From Marinagarivorans sp. UBA5868 (GTDB lineage: Bacteria; Pseudomonadota; Gammaproteobacteria; Pseudomonadales; Cellvibrionaceae): a DNA stretch of 5,278 nucleotides. The position numbers and the translations under genes were made by a program. Shown here in pieces: positions 4,702 through 5,278 of this stretch; position 1 is the stretch's first letter, and each line of letters opens with the position of its first letter. The notes beneath the pieces were generated by a model. That model saw nothing but the letters and a program-made list of their open reading frames with translations. It was not told where the DNA came from and did no database searches. The DNA lies in contig DJFQ01000013.1 in the NCBI GenBank assembly GCA_002432095.1, positions 19,537-24,814 of the forward strand, written 5' to 3'.

Positions 4702-5278
4702 GTGGCACGCTTTTTACACACAGCGGACTGGCAAATAGGTCGACAGTTTTCATCTCGCTTAAGTGGGGCATCCGGTCATTCGCGTGGCGGCAGATTCAAT
4801 GCCGAAGACGCGGTTGTTCTGGCAGAGGCGCGTTTGCAAGTCATCGAACGTATCGCCGCTTTGGCCAACAGTGAAAATGTTGACGCCGTATTAGTGGCTG
4901 GCGATGTATTCGATGCGCAGACCGTATCCGACCGGACGATCCTACGCACCTTCCAACTGATGGCCGCCTATAAAGGCCCCTGGATTCTCATCCCCGGCAA
5001 CCACGACGCCGCCCTGGCGGAAAGCGTGTGGACTCGCGCCCAAAGGCTCAAGGCCATTCCCGCAAATGTGATCCCGCTGCTCACCCCGGAAGTCCGTCTC
5101 TTCCCAGATGCCGGTTTCGCCATACTGCCTGCGCCTCTTACCCAGCGCCAAACCTATCAGGACCTCACCGATTGGTTCGACGACGCCGAAACGCCCGCTG
5201 GTCTGCTGCGCATCGGCCTTGCCCACGGCAGCGTTGCCGGGCAATTGCCAGAATCGGCGGATTCCCCCAACCCTATCT
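4702..5278 (+). CDS. SbcD/YhaO-like DNA repair metallophosphoesterase, N-terminal part (3' end outside window)
   Basis: 192 codons are visible before the right edge. The product is a calcineurin-like metallophosphoesterase of the DNA repair exonuclease class (COG0420; SbcD, YhaO and Mre11 relatives). Metal-site motifs are in order: HTADWQIGRQF (D9), LVAGDVFD (D68), IPGNHD (N100, H101) and LAHGSV (H175). The first motif has Q11 where SbcD usually has the His of D-x-H; I recall DWQ variants in this broader class, but the effect on metal binding is unknown. Such proteins usually pair with a long coiled-coil ATPase (SbcC or YhaN type) encoded next door to process DNA ends; that gene would lie beyond the window. 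The start is GTG with a strong ribosome site. Codon choice is GC-rich and regular, unlike the toxin pair, which suggests a resident gene. The family is clear; the exact subfamily is not. Confidence 0.9.
   Translation, partial: MARFLHTADWQIGRQFSSRLSGASGHSRGGRFNAEDAVVLAEARLQVIERIAALANSENVDAVLVAGDVFDAQTVSDRTILRTFQLMAAYKGPWILIPGNHDAALAESVWTRAQRLKAIPANVIPLLTPEVRLFPDAGFAILPAPLTQRQTYQDLTDWFDDAETPAGLLRIGLAHGSVAGQLPESADSPNPI

Noticed and set aside
4318..4771. Short open frames in the yoeB-metallophosphoesterase gap (4318-4503 plus; 4331-4567, 4455-4721, 4571-4771 minus)
   Set aside because: Low-complexity or repeat-derived composition, no ribosome sites, no domain-like sequence.
4942..5244. 100-residue minus-strand open frame
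   Set aside because: Antisense to the conserved metallophosphoesterase coding region.

Overview
The window looks like an accessory stretch of a chromosome from a polysaccharide-degrading gammaproteobacterium of the Cellvibrio/Saccharophagus/Teredinibacter type. The main reason is the leftmost gene: a secreted GH43 glycosidase joined to CBM6 and malectin-like modules, followed by a long polyserine linker, a linker style typical of that group. The taxonomic call is an inference from architecture, not from a marker gene.

Layout. (1) Positions 1-2090, minus strand: the GH43 enzyme, whose 3' end lies beyond the left edge. (2) Positions 2091-2351: a divergent intergenic region. (3) Positions 2352-3228, plus strand: a muramidase-type toxin with a peptidoglycan-binding-like N-terminal domain and a pesticin/T4-lysozyme-like catalytic domain. 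It is split into two overlapping frames at a run of eight T. (4) Positions 3239-3655: ten bases later, a small Cys-rich predicted lipoprotein, best read as the immunity partner. (5) Positions 3656-3798: a hairpin, a dispersed-repeat copy and a probable operator. (6) Positions 3799-4321: a complete yefM-yoeB type II toxin-antitoxin operon whose genes overlap by 20 bases. (7) Positions 4322-4701: non-coding, with two more repeat copies. (8) Positions 4702 to the right edge: the N-terminal part of an SbcD/YhaO-like metallophosphoesterase (DNA repair exonuclease).

How the parts work together. The GH43 protein would be exported to release pentose side chains or units from hemicellulose or pectin while its binding modules hold it on the substrate. 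The muramidase/lipoprotein pair looks like an antibacterial effector and its periplasmic immunity protein. The absence of a signal peptide and the PG-binding plus lysozyme order are what one sees in type VI secretion cargo effectors, but no secretion gene lies in the window. YefM-YoeB is a self-contained, autoregulated mRNA-interferase module. It is bracketed by copies of a CCCTGAGC-type dispersed repeat, which suggests a shuffled accessory segment between the conserved-looking flanking genes.

Most notable are the effector-immunity pair with an unrecognised immunity protein, and the single-base frame break in the middle of the muramidase domain.
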